Positions 1 to 9,107 of a DNA stretch of 59,993 nucleotides are shown piece after piece. The notes beneath the pieces are model-generated. The model was not told the DNA's origin and ran no database searches. It saw nothing but the letters and a program-made list of their open reading frames with translations. The position numbers were made by a program, and so were the translations under genes. Within the stretch, counting starts at the first letter, position 1. The number at the start of each line of letters is the position of its first letter. The stretch comes from Thermoproteota archaeon (GTDB lineage: Archaea > Thermoproteota > Nitrososphaeria_A > Caldarchaeales > Calditenuaceae), in contig JAUQPZ010000001.1 in NCBI GenBank assembly GCA_030550155.1, positions 64,974 through 124,966 on the forward strand, written 5' to 3'.

Positions 1-880
1 CCATCCATTGGCCAAGCTTTTCCACGCCTGTGAGTGATGAGAGGGGTGTGAAACGCCGCCCGCCCTCGTTCCTATATAGTCTAGTTAATCCGAAGTCATT
101 CGCAAGAAATATGTCCGGGAAGCCGTCGCTATCATAGTCTATGAAGACGGGCTGAAAGGTGTAGCCGTAATCAACTACGCCGTATTCCTCTGCAGCCTCT
201 CTGAAACTGCCGTCGCAATTGTTTATGAAGAGTTGGTTTCCTGCTCCTTGGCCAAAAATTGAGCCCTGCCTCACAGCACGGAGATTGATATAGTAACCCA
301 CATACAAGTCTAGGCATCCATCCCTGTTAACATCACCCCAGGCCACGCCCGCAACATATTTCCCTCGACTCTCCGAGAGACCCGCCTCACGAGTAACCTC
401 AGTGAAGGAGCCGTTCCCCAGATTTTTTAAAAGTATTACGCCGTCGGTTGGAGAGTCGTAGAATGTGAGAAGAAGGGATGGGAAACCACTATTATCATAA
501 TCCGCCCAGGTACATGACATCCCTTTCCGGCTAAGAAGTTTATCAGTCATTAGCCCTGCCTCCCATGTCACATCGGTAAACCTACTGAAGTTCTCGTTAC
601 GGAAAAGCCTACCGGGTAGGTTCCAACCCACGATATACACATCTAAGTCCCCATCACGGTCGTAATCCGCCCAGCAGGTTCCGCCGCCTGGAACCCAGAC
701 CACCTCGGAGTCCTTGGCTATCTCGACGTGAAGGCCGAGCTCCTCTGTAAAGTCAACGAAGTATGGCCTATCCGGTGGGAGATAAATGATTGAGGCCGAG
801 CTGAAGAAGGGGGTGCCGCTGGTGAGTAATCCATAGATAGTTAGTGTTAAGAGGAAGGCGACTAAATAGAAGGCATTCAC
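1..880 (-). CDS. FG-GAP/VCBS repeat protein (3' end outside window)
   Basis: An open frame on the minus strand runs off the left edge. From a GTG at 880 it begins with a hydrophobic segment (about residues 2-20) that looks like a signal peptide or anchor. Four calcium-binding-type repeats follow, with cores DYDRDGDLD near residue 73, DYDNSGFPS near 125, DVNRDGCLD near 183 and DYDSDGFPD near 247. These are typical of FG-GAP/VCBS beta-propeller proteins, sometimes annotated CRTAC1-like or ASPIC. A TTG at 895 overlapping the stop of the upstream dehydrogenase is an alternative start. It is the last gene of the carbohydrate operon, so an extracytoplasmic, perhaps glycan-binding, role is an inference. 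Confidence 0.8.
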   Translation of the reverse strand, partial: MNAFYLVAFLLTLTIYGLLTSGTPFFSSASIIYLPPDRPYFVDFTEELGLHVEIAKDSEVVWVPGGGTCWADYDRDGDLDVYIVGWNLPGRLFRNENFSRFTDVTWEAGLMTDKLLSRKGMSCTWADYDNSGFPSLLLTFYDSPTDGVILLKNLGNGSFTEVTREAGLSESRGKYVAGVAWGDVNRDGCLDLYVGYYINLRAVRQGSIFGQGAGNQLFINNCDGSFREAAEEYGVVDYGYTFQPVFIDYDSDGFPDIFLANDFGLTRLYRNEGGRRFTPLSSLTGVEKLGQWM

Positions 881-891
881 CTTAAAGCCGC

Positions 892-1887
892 TCAAACCTC
901 GACCATTCTTCCCAACTGGTGAGACATGTTAGCCTTAACCGTAAGCTCCAGGGTCTTGTAAGCATCAGAGTAGGGCGAGAGTATTCCCTCCTGGCTGCCA
1001 AGACGCACTGCTTGGAAGAAGACCTTCAACTCCTCGAGATAGGGGTCGACAACGCTTCTGACGTCCTCAACCCTGTTATTCCTGTAGAAGACTGCTTTCC
1101 TTTGATGCCCAACCAGATCAACAACCAGATTTCTCCCAAAGATTCTTACAAAAGTCTCCTGCATCGTGTTCGTGCTCTTCCAAGTAGCGACCACGGTCGA
1201 CACAACACCGCTTCTATGCTTTATCATTATTACCGACGAGTCCTCAACGTCTATGTTTGGATCTGTTGAGAGCCTCTTTTCCAGCTTGGCATAAACCGTC
1301 TCGGCCTCCCCGGCGAAGTATCTTATCAAGTCTATTGTGTGTGTGACTTGCTCTATTATCTGGCCACCGCTCGCAGATTTTTTCAGCCACCAGTGCCCGG
1401 GTGGAAAGTTAGCTGCCCAGACGTACTGACCATAAATCATACCTATTGTGCTAGGGTCGCTTAGCTCTTTTCTGGCAGCTTGAACCACGTCTAAGTATCT
1501 CCACATGTAGCCTACGCTGTTTATAACTCCCGTCTTCTCTATCTTACGGAGAATCCTCTGAGCTGTCTCCAGATCCATCGCCACGGGCTTCTCTATGAAA
1601 AGATTTACACCATATTCGAGTAACTCCTCTTCGAATACATGGGCGTTTGGAGGGACAGCGATGATGGCGGCATCTGGTCGAGTCTCCGAGGTTGCTTTAA
1701 CTGGGTCAGAATAGGAGGAGCAGTTGAACCTAGCAGCGAATTCGTCAGCCCTGCTCTTAACGACATCAACACAGGCCACGACTTTAACCTCATCCTTCAA
1801 CAACGCTAGATTCTTTGCGTGAAGATTCATTATTCCGCCGCAACCAATCAAAACCAGTCTTAGCTGAGACGTGCCCAATTTTTTCAC
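892..1887 (-). CDS. Gfo/Idh/MocA-family oxidoreductase
   Basis: This is a 331-residue NAD(P)-dependent sugar or cyclitol dehydrogenase. The N-terminal Rossmann fold carries GCGGIM at residues 15-20. The family EKP motif is at 99-101, and the usual catalytic His/Asp pair sits in THTID (H183, D186). It starts with GTG at 1887, overlapping the stop of the upstream TIM-barrel gene by 4 nt (GTGA), so translation is probably coupled. Pairing with a xylose-isomerase-like barrel resembles IolG/IolE-type inositol or rare-sugar modules, but the substrate cannot be read from the sequence. Confidence 0.9.
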   Translation of the reverse strand: MKKLGTSQLRLVLIGCGGIMNLHAKNLALLKDEVKVVACVDVVKSRADEFAARFNCSSYSDPVKATSETRPDAAIIAVPPNAHVFEEELLEYGVNLFIEKPVAMDLETAQRILRKIEKTGVINSVGYMWRYLDVVQAARKELSDPSTIGMIYGQYVWAANFPPGHWWLKKSASGGQIIEQVTHTIDLIRYFAGEAETVYAKLEKRLSTDPNIDVEDSSVIMIKHRSGVVSTVVATWKSTNTMQETFVRIFGRNLVVDLVGHQRKAVFYRNNRVEDVRSVVDPYLEELKVFFQAVRLGSQEGILSPYSDAYKTLELTVKANMSHQLGRMVEV

Positions 1888-2672
1888 CCGAACCTAGATA
1901 TGAATTGGACGAACTTCCGAAGCTCTGAGAGGGGGTCTCCGGGTATCCTGCATTCTAGGGAGTAATACTTGTCATAACCTTTTGAAGCCAGCGTCTTTAT
2001 TGGTCTGAAGTCGGTGTGCCCATATCCGGGAATTTGCCTGTTGCTGTCTGCCAGGTGGACGTGAACTATGTATTCTGAGGCCTCTGAGAGGGCTTCTGAA
2101 ATGTCTCTCTCCTCTATGTTCATGTGGAAGAAGTCAGCCATCAGCCTAAGCCCCTCAGAGCCAACCTCTTTCACGATCTCCAGCCCCTGTTCCAGCCTGT
2201 TTATCAAATGAGTCTCGTACCTGTTGAGAGGCTCCAGAATCGCGTAAGCCCCCACCTCCTCACCAACCCTAGCCAAAACGCCACACTCAGCCGTCAACAA
2301 CCTTTTCTCCAGCTCTATGACGCTTGGATACAGAGGCGAGAGGTCGGGGAGCTTAGGCCCGCCGAAGGTGGGGACGAATATAACACCTACGGCTCCGAGC
2401 TCGCTTGCCCAGCGTAGCCTCTCAGAGATGCCCTCGATGGCCTCGTTTCTCAACTTGCTTTCTGGGCTCAGAAGGTCTCCTCCGTACCCCGCGCATATGA
2501 CAGACGGTCTAACCTTGTAAGACTGCAGGGCTTCGCGGACCTCTCTGAGTTGTTCACCTAGCTGCTGTCTCCCCCAGAGCTCTATTCCGCTAAATCCAAG
2601 GCTCTCCAGAACCTCGAGTTTTGCGTGTAGCGTGTTTCCAGGAACAAGATTATCCTGACATGAGAGCTTCAT
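1884..2672 (-). CDS. Sugar phosphate isomerase/epimerase (AP endonuclease 2-type TIM barrel)
   Basis: A 262-residue xylose-isomerase-like TIM barrel. The expected divalent-metal ligands are in order: E147 (ILEPLNRYE), D180 and H183 (DFFHM), H206 (VHVHLADS) and E240 (YSLEC). Family members isomerise, epimerise or dehydrate ketoses and inosose-like compounds. It lies 5 nt after the OPT-like membrane protein gene and overlaps the Gfo/Idh gene by 4 nt, giving a permease-isomerase-dehydrogenase unit. A second, distant paralogue lies at 13276-14109. Family is clear; the substrate is unknown. Confidence 0.88.
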   Translation of the reverse strand: MKLSCQDNLVPGNTLHAKLEVLESLGFSGIELWGRQQLGEQLREVREALQSYKVRPSVICAGYGGDLLSPESKLRNEAIEGISERLRWASELGAVGVIFVPTFGGPKLPDLSPLYPSVIELEKRLLTAECGVLARVGEEVGAYAILEPLNRYETHLINRLEQGLEIVKEVGSEGLRLMADFFHMNIEERDISEALSEASEYIVHVHLADSNRQIPGYGHTDFRPIKTLASKGYDKYYSLECRIPGDPLSELRKFVQFISRFG

Positions 2673-2677
2673 CTAGA

Positions 2678-4585
2678 TCACCAAGGCCAAATCCACGATG
2701 CCCTAGAGAGCAAAGTGAAAGAGATACCTATACCTACCGTGATGCCGAGCCCGGAGAAGAAGCCGGCTATGAAGAAGTTCTTTGTGGCCTCCCACCTCTC
2801 TCTCCCGAATGACCTTGAAATCACCAAATTTGCAAGCAGCGACCCAATGAATATTATTATCGCGTAGGGCGGCAATATGAAGAATCCAAGTACAATAGGA
2901 AATGTCGGGAAAGAGATGCCTATGCTTCGGAAAAGCATCTCCAGCGAGACTACCCCCAGCGCAGCCGCCGCGCCTATTCCCAAGTGTTCAGGCCTCACGA
3001 TTATCTGCCTAGTAGCGAACAGGCTGTCATTTGTGGCGTATATGGGCCAGTAGATCATAGTAATTGGGTAGACGTTTGAAGGGATAGGGGATAGCCTCCA
3101 AAAGAAGTCCATAGCAATTAATCCCACTATTGATACGAGGATAAAGGCGGCCGTAACTCCGATAAAGTAGTGGGTTGGTCGAGTTGACGTTAGATAACTT
3201 ACCTTTCCCAGCTGTGTAAGGTATCCTGTATATCCCAAGTTTATGTACGGCGAATACACCCATCCAGCATATCCCCTATATGGTGTGAAGTACACTATGA
3301 CCTGCCACGGCCATGGAATGGCTGGGAAATATCCAACCTCCCCCAATGAACGTGCGGCCACCATCGCTATGAAGAAGCTTAGCCCTAGCGAGGTCACTAT
3401 CGCCACCCAGACCGGGAAATTGGGTATCAGAATCATAAAGAGGGCGACAGACCCGAGAGATGCAAAAACAAAGAGTATCAGCGAAAATCTCAGAGGAAGG
3501 TCTGCCTCGCTTGGTCTGATTATCGCAGAGGCGAAGAGTCTAAGACTCCTGCCAAAAGTCTTGCGGTAGGCTAAAATCAGTGCGAGAGCTATACCGATTA
3601 TGAAGCCAAACTGCGGGCTAATCCATATTCTCTGGAACGATCTTTGGTAGATTGAACCTATGGTCATGCCTTTGTAGTACTCCGCAAACCAGTCGGGGAA
3701 GAAGGCTGGTGATGACGTGAAGATAGTGTTGGCCACTATCCAGATGCTCACGGATCCTATGAGTGTTGAGAGCGCTACTTTTATCGGTAAAACCATGCCC
3801 AGACCCAGAGTGAACGGGTCTGTGGCGATTCCTACAAGGGCCCCGGGCACGTATTTTTCTGTGAGCCACACAAGGTCAAACCAAGGAATCGGGAGAAGCG
3901 GCACACCGAAGAGAAAACCTGCGTAAGTCATGAACGCATAAATTACTCCCGTTAGAATCCCTAGAATGTATACCGACATATGTTGCACTTTCCTCTCTAT
4001 TAAGACATTGATTAGCGATGCCTCGACATGCGCGAGAGGATAGTTGAGCTTCTCCTCCTTTACGAAGATATAAGTGAACATAATTGCGAGACCTATCTCT
4101 GCCATCGCGAGAAACGCAAACGACATACCGGTTACGATGAGCGCGCTGACCCAGTCAGGGTGAAGAAGAGTCCTGAGCTCATAAGACGCCGCCCCTAAAG
4201 GAGGGGCGAGCCAAGTAGGCACGAGCTGGTTAATCGGAACACCGTCAATTAGGAAATACTGCGTGATTGGCGTCGTTACATAGAATGTCCTGTATACCAG
4301 CCAGTAATAGGGCGGGAGAGTAGACGACATGACGGCAACACTACTGTAAATTACAAACAATTCTTGCTTCTTCAATGGAGCGCCAAAAAACCTTGTAAGC
4401 TCAGAAAATAGTATGGCGATGATTGTGACAGCTATAGCAGGTGAGAGAGCGCCAGAAATTAGGTTGAGGTAGAGTGAGACAGGTATGAAGAGTACGGCGG
4501 CAGTGAGTATAGCTAATACGACGCGCCAAGTTATTCCCGCTTCAAGCTTCTCCTCAGGCGTGATCTTCTCTAGCTCAGTGACCAT
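2678..4585 (-). CDS. Large polytopic membrane protein, OPT/DUF6785-like
   Basis: About 635 residues with many hydrophobic segments through the whole length. I chose the ATG at 4585 (MVTELEK...) because an upstream in-frame ATG at 4714 lies inside the divergent promoter and neighbouring gene. The first membrane segment after GITWRVVLA and the C-terminal proline-containing LPPYA helix recall the oligopeptide transporter (OPT) superfamily and the DUF6785/DUF6784 proteins found beside sugar-catabolism genes. An A-rich stretch around 4613-4628 could serve as its promoter. It heads the operon with the isomerase and dehydrogenase, so uptake of a sugar derivative or glycopeptide is a reasonable inference only. 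Confidence 0.6.
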   Translation of the reverse strand: MVTELEKITPEEKLEAGITWRVVLAILTAAVLFIPVSLYLNLISGALSPAIAVTIIAILFSELTRFFGAPLKKQELFVIYSSVAVMSSTLPPYYWLVYRTFYVTTPITQYFLIDGVPINQLVPTWLAPPLGAASYELRTLLHPDWVSALIVTGMSFAFLAMAEIGLAIMFTYIFVKEEKLNYPLAHVEASLINVLIERKVQHMSVYILGILTGVIYAFMTYAGFLFGVPLLPIPWFDLVWLTEKYVPGALVGIATDPFTLGLGMVLPIKVALSTLIGSVSIWIVANTIFTSSPAFFPDWFAEYYKGMTIGSIYQRSFQRIWISPQFGFIIGIALALILAYRKTFGRSLRLFASAIIRPSEADLPLRFSLILFVFASLGSVALFMILIPNFPVWVAIVTSLGLSFFIAMVAARSLGEVGYFPAIPWPWQVIVYFTPYRGYAGWVYSPYINLGYTGYLTQLGKVSYLTSTRPTHYFIGVTAAFILVSIVGLIAMDFFWRLSPIPSNVYPITMIYWPIYATNDSLFATRQIIVRPEHLGIGAAAALGVVSLEMLFRSIGISFPTFPIVLGFFILPPYAIIIFIGSLLANLVISRSFGRERWEATKNFFIAGFFSGLGITVGIGISFTLLSRASWIWPW

Positions 4586-4663
4586 GCTAACGATTCTTTG
4601 ATGTTGAAGCTCTTTTTTAATTTTTTTCACTAAGTTGATAATCAGGGTAGGGAGGGGGTTTAG

Positions 4664-4681
4664 ATGTAAAACTATATATAT
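4664..4681 (+). promoter_or_regulatory. TATA/box A promoter of the 4707 gene
   Basis: The sequence TGTAAAACTATATATATC contains an archaeal box A (TATATATA at about 4672-4679) roughly 30 nt before the ATG at 4707. That implies a very short leader. It supports the downstream ATG over the more upstream start at 4635. Confidence 0.55.
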
Positions 4682-4706
4682 CAGAGGAAAATTAAGAAAA
4701 TCCGAG

Positions 4707-6797
4707 ATGAGCACAGCTACAGCTCCTATAAGAGGTTTAACTGTTAGGTCAATATTGATCGGCGCGATCCTTGTAATAGTCGCTCAAGCGATCGGCGACA
4801 TGACATGGCTTTACACCTCAAAAGGCGGAACAATCAACGCCTTCTGGGTCCCATTCATCTACATAGTGTTGCTGAACGAGCTGATTGGTCGTGCCAACCC
4901 GAGGCTCCGGCTGACGGCTCAGGAGCTCGTTTGCATCTTCCCCGCACTGGCTCTAGTAAACAGCATAAAATATTATCCGAAAGGCGCTCTAAGCGGTGGT
5001 GAGGCCCTCTCAGGCTACATCGAAAAGACTATCGTCTCTGTTGGTGCCGGGATGAATGACCCCACCACCGGCGAGTATTGGAGGATGATGACTCCTCCAT
5101 GGATGTTCCCGAAGGATCCAACCATGATCGCCGCTTGGCAGACTGGTTTGACGCCGGGGCAACAGATACTTTGGGGAGAGTTCATCCCGCCGATAGCCTA
5201 CTGGTCCCTTTACACCATACTGATGTATTACTTAGCTCTCTTCCTCGGATTCGGCCTTTGGGGCAAGAGATGGGTTGATGTCGAGCGCCTGATCTTCCCC
5301 CTCTCTATACCGATGATATACATGCTCAAAAACGCCTCAGACATAGACCCAACCACCAACAAAAGCAGATGGTTCCGTCTCCAAGAGCCGACGCTGAGGG
5401 TGTTCTGGGTCGCCTTCTTCATAGGACTCATAGCGTCCTTAATACCTGTTTTCGGAGAGATTGTACCACCTCTCGCAGTCTTCGGGGCGTTTGCCTGGGG
5501 AGAGCAACCGATTCTGATATTCGGCTTACCCTCGATTATGCCCGGCGCGATGGCTAAGGGAGTCTTTCAAGTAGACCAAGTTGCCCTCTGGCTATTGCTC
5601 CCAAACAATCTGCTGATCACAGCGGTCCTAGCCTACGTCGTCTTCGGGCTCCTCTACCAGTGGATTGGCGTAATAAGCGGGTCATTGCCTTACAACCCAG
5701 GCATGGAGTTCTTATGGAACTGGGAGGACATACCTGCGAACTGGTTCCCATTCCCGTACAGACATGTCGGCATCCTCGGCATGATGGTCGGCCTAGGCAT
5801 TATTACGCTGATAACTTTAAGGTCTCGGTTCGTCGAGCTAGGTAGGGCCCTTAGGGGCAGGTCCGAGGACGAGTACGGATTATCAACGAGGTCTATAGCG
5901 TGGTTCGGCCTAATAGTCGTCATAGCAATTCTCGCGCTCTTCACCGCCTCCGGAGTTCCATTCATCATCGCCCTCGCCATGGTGGTGTTCGCCTTCATCT
6001 ACTGGAGCGCCCTCGCCAGAGTCACCGCGACTATGTGGTGGCACGTGGACGACTTCGCCAACAACGGCGGAGTTGGAACCTACATTTTCCCGCTGGGAGT
6101 GGCCCTCGGTTACTGGCCTGCCACAGTACCAACAACTGGGACAACAAACTTCGGGTTATTCGCAACGGGAATACTCACGATACCCTTCAACAACACTTGG
6201 ACGCTCAGGGTCAACGGCTTTGGGCCAGGTGCAGCTGTATCTTATTACAAGATCGCCAGAGAGACGGGGACTAACATCAGGGATGCCTTTATTGCCGCAA
6301 CCACGATAATCGCGATCGGGGTAGTCTTCGGCTATGTGTGGAGAGTATGGCTTCTTAACCACGCTGGAGGCCTCGCAAACTCCAACGCCTGGGCCTGGAC
6401 ATCGGGCATGAAGTACGGCAACTTCATAGGAGGAACAGCATACGTTCCGATAGGTGCGACTGACTGGGCGCCTGGGCTCACATATGGACTTGTAGGGATT
6501 ATAATTGTCGCTGTAGTCTGGTTCCTCCGATCGAGGTTCGCATGGTTCTTCATAGACCCCACCTCCCTCACGATGAGCATGGCCGTGGGATTGATTTGGA
6601 CATGGCTTTCAGGTCTAGTAGCTCTGATAATCAAGGTCGTTATGATCAGGACGATAGGTGTCAGGAGATTTGAGGCCTATGTTATTCCGATAGCCGCCGG
6701 CATATCACTGGGATTCGGGGCGCCGATAATCCTCGCAGGCCTCATAGAGTTCTTCGCAGTTGTGCTGCCGAGGTTTTCAGCCCAATTCGTGCCCTAA
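4707..6797 (+). CDS. Large polytopic membrane protein, DUF6785-like
   Basis: A protein of 696 residues with about 14 or more hydrophobic helices. It begins with a short tail (MSTATAPIRGLTVRS) and a helix followed by a conserved-looking block (NAFWVPFIYIVLLNELIGR) that resembles DUF6785/DUF6784 membrane proteins. The ATG at 4707 fits the TATA box at 4672; a start at 4635 would lie upstream of that promoter. It is divergent from the equally large OPT-like protein at 2678-4585, suggesting a co-regulated pair serving the same carbohydrate module. No catalytic motif is visible and the transport role is inferred. Confidence 0.6.
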   Translation: MSTATAPIRGLTVRSILIGAILVIVAQAIGDMTWLYTSKGGTINAFWVPFIYIVLLNELIGRANPRLRLTAQELVCIFPALALVNSIKYYPKGALSGGEALSGYIEKTIVSVGAGMNDPTTGEYWRMMTPPWMFPKDPTMIAAWQTGLTPGQQILWGEFIPPIAYWSLYTILMYYLALFLGFGLWGKRWVDVERLIFPLSIPMIYMLKNASDIDPTTNKSRWFRLQEPTLRVFWVAFFIGLIASLIPVFGEIVPPLAVFGAFAWGEQPILIFGLPSIMPGAMAKGVFQVDQVALWLLLPNNLLITAVLAYVVFGLLYQWIGVISGSLPYNPGMEFLWNWEDIPANWFPFPYRHVGILGMMVGLGIITLITLRSRFVELGRALRGRSEDEYGLSTRSIAWFGLIVVIAILALFTASGVPFIIALAMVVFAFIYWSALARVTATMWWHVDDFANNGGVGTYIFPLGVALGYWPATVPTTGTTNFGLFATGILTIPFNNTWTLRVNGFGPGAAVSYYKIARETGTNIRDAFIAATTIIAIGVVFGYVWRVWLLNHAGGLANSNAWAWTSGMKYGNFIGGTAYVPIGATDWAPGLTYGLVGIIIVAVVWFLRSRFAWFFIDPTSLTMSMAVGLIWTWLSGLVALIIKVVMIRTIGVRRFEAYVIPIAAGISLGFGAPIILAGLIEFFAVVLPRFSAQFVP

Positions 6798-6805
6798 ATC
6801 CTATA

Positions 6806-6822
6806 TCTACCCCCTTTTTTGT
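6806..6822 (+). terminator. Possible T-run terminator
   Basis: A run of six T residues after a C tract (CCCCTTTTTT, ending at 6820) follows the stop of the membrane protein gene by about 20 nt. Archaeal transcription commonly ends on such tracts. No hairpin is evident. Confidence 0.35.
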
Positions 6823-6844
6823 CACTAAATATTGGGATTAGGGA

Positions 6845-7474
6845 GTGAGTGAGTTAGAGACAATTAGGCTTGCACTAAAAACGAAAATTTCAAAAATCAG
6901 CTGGGATATTGACGGCTGGCTAATTATACTCAAGGATTCAAACATCTCAAGCATCAAGGCAACCAGAAGGCAGGTTGGAATCTCCTTTGACTGGGAGTGG
7001 CATTTCGTGGCTCCCGTAATAATTAGTGAAGGTGATGGCTCTGATGGGCTGACACTGTACAGGGAGATGAAGAGGAGGGAGGTTCAGATAAAAAGGAAAG
7101 GCATATTCAGATACAATTATGCGTGGGTAACCGCCGAGCTCCTTGAACGCGTCTTTCCAGAGATCGTTCCAGTCCCGGATCTCCGCGAATACCTCAACAG
7201 TGACAGAGAGCTGTTAAAATTGCTTAAACGGTCCTCGCTAGATGAGTTGTATGTGAACACATACTTTGAGCTGCTTGGCGCGAGCTCGCCTGATGAGGCG
7301 TTAAGGAGGTACTATGAGTCGCCACAGATTGTAGGCTGGCTTATAACAGCTGTTAAAGGCCCTGGCTCTGAATGGCGTTTTGGTCAGATCGTGCGGCGGG
7401 TCTATGAGTTGCTGGATTACCTTGCGGCGAGATTGATTGAGTTTACGAGAAGGCTAGAATCGGTGACAGCCTAG
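6845..7474 (+). CDS. Hypothetical protein, 209 aa
   Basis: I do not recognise this family. It starts with GTG (MSELETIRLALK...), has no signal peptide or membrane segment, and is charged and probably globular. Residues 15-50 read as beta strands rich in aromatic residues (ISWDIDGWLIIL, FDWEWHF). The second half is helical. It lies 47 nt after the membrane protein gene, on the same strand. Its stop codon interlocks with that of the convergent glycosyltransferase gene (CTAG at 7471-7474). Confidence 0.65.
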   Translation: MSELETIRLALKTKISKISWDIDGWLIILKDSNISSIKATRRQVGISFDWEWHFVAPVIISEGDGSDGLTLYREMKRREVQIKRKGIFRYNYAWVTAELLERVFPEIVPVPDLREYLNSDRELLKLLKRSSLDELYVNTYFELLGASSPDEALRRYYESPQIVGWLITAVKGPGSEWRFGQIVRRVYELLDYLAARLIEFTRRLESVTA

Positions 7475-9024
7475 CCTTTGATGCTGCACACATCTATGTT
7501 TCCTATCCTCTCGACGCAGATTGAGTTCTTGTAAACCTCTGCGAGATACCTGTCCGTCAGCTGCCACCTGGCCCTCCAATCTATGACTACGAGTCGGCTC
7601 TCAAGAATATCCCAAGTAATCATCTCTTGCACCCGCTGCTCGTAAATGGGCCATGAGGAGTAAAGGCTGTTTGAGAGAAATCTTTCAAGCGCTTCGGTGA
7701 AGCTATATCTCCCAAGAGACATCCCCTCATACATCATGTGTCCATAATAGTCTATCACGAGGTTGGATGGGTATCCGCCTACCAGAAATGTGTATATTGG
7801 TTCGAACGCTATGGTGGGCTCTTCTGGGGCTCCCAGCTCTCTAAGCTTTTCTGAGACTCTTAGGGGAGTATCGTCCCTGGCCATTGGAGGAAATGCGACG
7901 GATATTACTCCAAGCTGCAGCAAGATCATCGAGACGATCCAGACCGGAACTATTTTTGCTAGAATGATATGTAGGAGCGAGCTTCTCCAAGGAGGGGCTT
8001 TTAGCCGAGCTGCGAATTCGAGGGCCATTCCCGCAACATAGGCTAGGGGGGTAATTAGGTGCTGGATGTAGTGGCCGAAGAAGGTCCTAGTCAGGGAGAA
8101 TGCTATGGCGTAGGCGAGGCACCACAGTATCCAGAGAGAGGACTCGCTTCTGACCTCCTTGTTTCTCCTGTAGTAAGGATATAGAATGAGGACTACGGCG
8201 AGGGCGGGGATTCCAGACCACACAACCCCGACATCTAGGAAGGATGTGAGAATCCAGCTCCACCTCTCTCCTCGGGGGACACCGTCCGGCGGCCTCACAA
8301 TATGGAAAAGAATAGTCTGTTTAAGATACGCTTCTGCATTGACCATTAAGTATTTGGCGCTTAGGGCTAGATATGTCAACGCCGCCGTAGCGGTAATGGT
8401 TGCGAAGGCCAGCTTTCTCCTGTATATGAGTGCGTGGAGCAGGATGGCTCCGGCTCCGAATAGGGCCGTCATTTTGGAGGAGGCTGATAATCCGAGAGAA
8501 AAGCCCGTGGCCACCGTGAGTAATGCATCCTGCCAGCGTGTCTTGGCCCTGTAAAGGCAGACATAACAGAGAACAGAGGCAGATAAGAAAAAGTCCACAT
8601 AAGGCTCAAGCATCACCATCCTGGAGTTAAATGCGCTGAAGCCGTCTATGGCGAGGAAGGCTGTACCCATGAGCGCGCCTACCTTGCCTATAGAGATGTA
8701 GGCAGCCACGGCAAGTAAGATTAGAGTTGTGGTGGCGAGCGCGGCCGATATCATCCTAGCATATCCATACTCTTGGTCACCCCCGTTTTCCACGACGGCT
8801 TGGAGCACATACAGGGAGAGAGGCGGATGCGCGAAGAAGAAGTCCTTATAGGGAGTGTATCCCTTTAAGGATAGGAGAGCAGCAGAAAGGTGCACACCTT
8901 CATCATAGTCATGCCAAGCCGAGGCGGCGTCCAAGTTTAAGACCCTAATGGCCGCGCCGCCCAGCAAGACCCCTGCTAAGACCAAGAAATATAATATTGT
9001 AGGTGCCACGCGTTCTGTTTCCAA
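7471..9024 (-). CDS. Membrane glycosyltransferase, PMT/ArnT (GT39/GT83) type
   Basis: A 517-residue protein with about 10-12 membrane helices. After the first helix it shows the acidic loop typical of lipid-linked-sugar-dependent GT-C enzymes: WHDYDEGVHLSAA (about residues 37-49), followed by YKDFFFAHPPL. The DE-type acidic site and the HPP loop match the dolichyl-phosphate-mannose/ArnT superfamily. It probably moves a sugar from a polyprenyl carrier to a lipid or protein on the outer membrane face. The acceptor is unknown. It stands alone, convergent with the gene at 6845. Confidence 0.75.
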   Translation of the reverse strand: METERVAPTILYFLVLAGVLLGGAAIRVLNLDAASAWHDYDEGVHLSAALLSLKGYTPYKDFFFAHPPLSLYVLQAVVENGGDQEYGYARMISAALATTTLILLAVAAYISIGKVGALMGTAFLAIDGFSAFNSRMVMLEPYVDFFLSASVLCYVCLYRAKTRWQDALLTVATGFSLGLSASSKMTALFGAGAILLHALIYRRKLAFATITATAALTYLALSAKYLMVNAEAYLKQTILFHIVRPPDGVPRGERWSWILTSFLDVGVVWSGIPALAVVLILYPYYRRNKEVRSESSLWILWCLAYAIAFSLTRTFFGHYIQHLITPLAYVAGMALEFAARLKAPPWRSSLLHIILAKIVPVWIVSMILLQLGVISVAFPPMARDDTPLRVSEKLRELGAPEEPTIAFEPIYTFLVGGYPSNLVIDYYGHMMYEGMSLGRYSFTEALERFLSNSLYSSWPIYEQRVQEMITWDILESRLVVIDWRARWQLTDRYLAEVYKNSICVERIGNIDVCSIKG

Positions 9025-9107
9025 GTCAGCATAACTTTGTTGGAAGGGGCGAAATTAATAGATAGAACTGAGCATCTAGACTAGGACTAGGATGGGATGA
9101 GGAGCTG

